DNA of 32,122 nt from a bacterium (GTDB lineage: Bacteria; Patescibacteriota; Minisyncoccia; UBA6257; 02-FULL-45-10c), in the NCBI GenBank assembly GCA_030700025.1, contig JAUYKI010000004.1, positions 1-32,122 on the forward strand. Reading direction: 5' to 3'. The notes below the pieces were generated by a model. That model was not told the origin of the DNA. It did not search any database and saw only the letters and a list, made by a program, of their open reading frames with translations. Positions 32,019 to 32,122 of the stretch are shown here, in pieces (within the stretch, counting starts at the first letter, position 1; each line of letters begins with the position of its first letter). The translations under genes were made by a program, and so were the position numbers.

Positions 32019-32122
32019 CGACTTTTAAGCGAAGCAAACCCTTTGGCAAAATGCTTCAATCTTGCCTCGCGTATTAAGGCGTCTTTTTTTGACTTGTATC
32101 CTTCAAAATAAATTAATTCCAT
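31994..32122 (-). CDS. GIY-YIG nuclease, C-terminal part (cut by window edge)
   Basis: The open frame reads MELIYFEGYKSKKDALIREA then RLKHFAKGFASLKSRLRNSL and ML before TAA. This is the C-terminal half of small single-domain GIY-YIG nucleases (LIYxExYxxKxDAxxREKxLK pattern), including the conserved Glu of the catalytic site in IREAR. The first Met here is internal; the GIY and YIG motifs lie beyond the window. It ends 9 bp before the VirB2-like gene. This frame was found by reading the edge sequence. Confidence 0.8.
   Translation of the reverse strand: MELIYFEGYKSKKDALIREARLKHFAKGFASLKSRLRNSLML

Overview
The window looks like a piece of a Candidate Phyla Radiation (Patescibacteria, probably Parcubacteria-like) genome. 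The evidence is compact housekeeping genes, a 23S rRNA gene swollen by insertions, small VirB2/TrbC-like membrane proteins in tandem, many short palindromic repeats, and use of the standard code (TGA serves as a stop). Assignment to a lineage is inference; no 16S gene is present.

Layout, left to right. (1) 1-4250: a leftward operon encoding an ARC/Mpa-type proteasomal AAA ATPase, a Dop/PafA-family enzyme and a Pup-like protein ending in Glu. The gene order matches actinobacterial mpa-dop-pup, and the operon is closed by a terminator. (2) 4321-12910: a leftward block rpoB, rpoC, rpsF, ssb, rpsR and a PAP2 phosphatase, with a consensus promoter before rpoB. (3) 13317-16430: leftward cell-envelope genes mltG, rodA and an anchored surface protein. 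(4) 16485-21700: leftward 23S and 5S rRNA with their own consensus promoter and no 16S in front. The 23S gene carries a probable group I intron at the E. coli 2593 position and four further intervening sequences. Three of those belong to one 268-271 nt palindromic family, whose fourth member lies between mltG and rpoB. (5) 21834-24243: a conserved-TM-helix (mechanosensitive-channel-like) protein, an ATP-grasp ligase and a membrane-anchored winged-helix protein. (6) 24300-28475: an accessory island with a NYN nuclease, a fragment of what looks like a restriction/methylase gene, a GIY-YIG + DUF2075 helicase + UmuD-like S24 protease fusion coupled to a MazG-like hydrolase, three very short promoter-terminator units and repeated hairpins at its edges. 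(7) 28475-32122: a cohesin/dockerin protein, tRNA-Leu(UAG), a rightward SPFH operon, three VirB2-like proteins, and the 3' end of a GIY-YIG nuclease gene at the right edge.

Two repeat systems recur. One is a set of about 130-140 bp elements with TCCCTCAC...GTGAGGGA ends that sit exactly between the stop codon of one gene and the start codon of the next (rpsF/ssb, rodA/mltG, surface protein/rodA). The same terminal sequence follows the GIY-YIG gene at the right edge, which suggests that the short elements derive from a nuclease-encoding one. The other is the 270-nt three-arm family in 23S rRNA. Together with the UmuD-like helicase fusion, these are the strongest candidates for undescribed biology.
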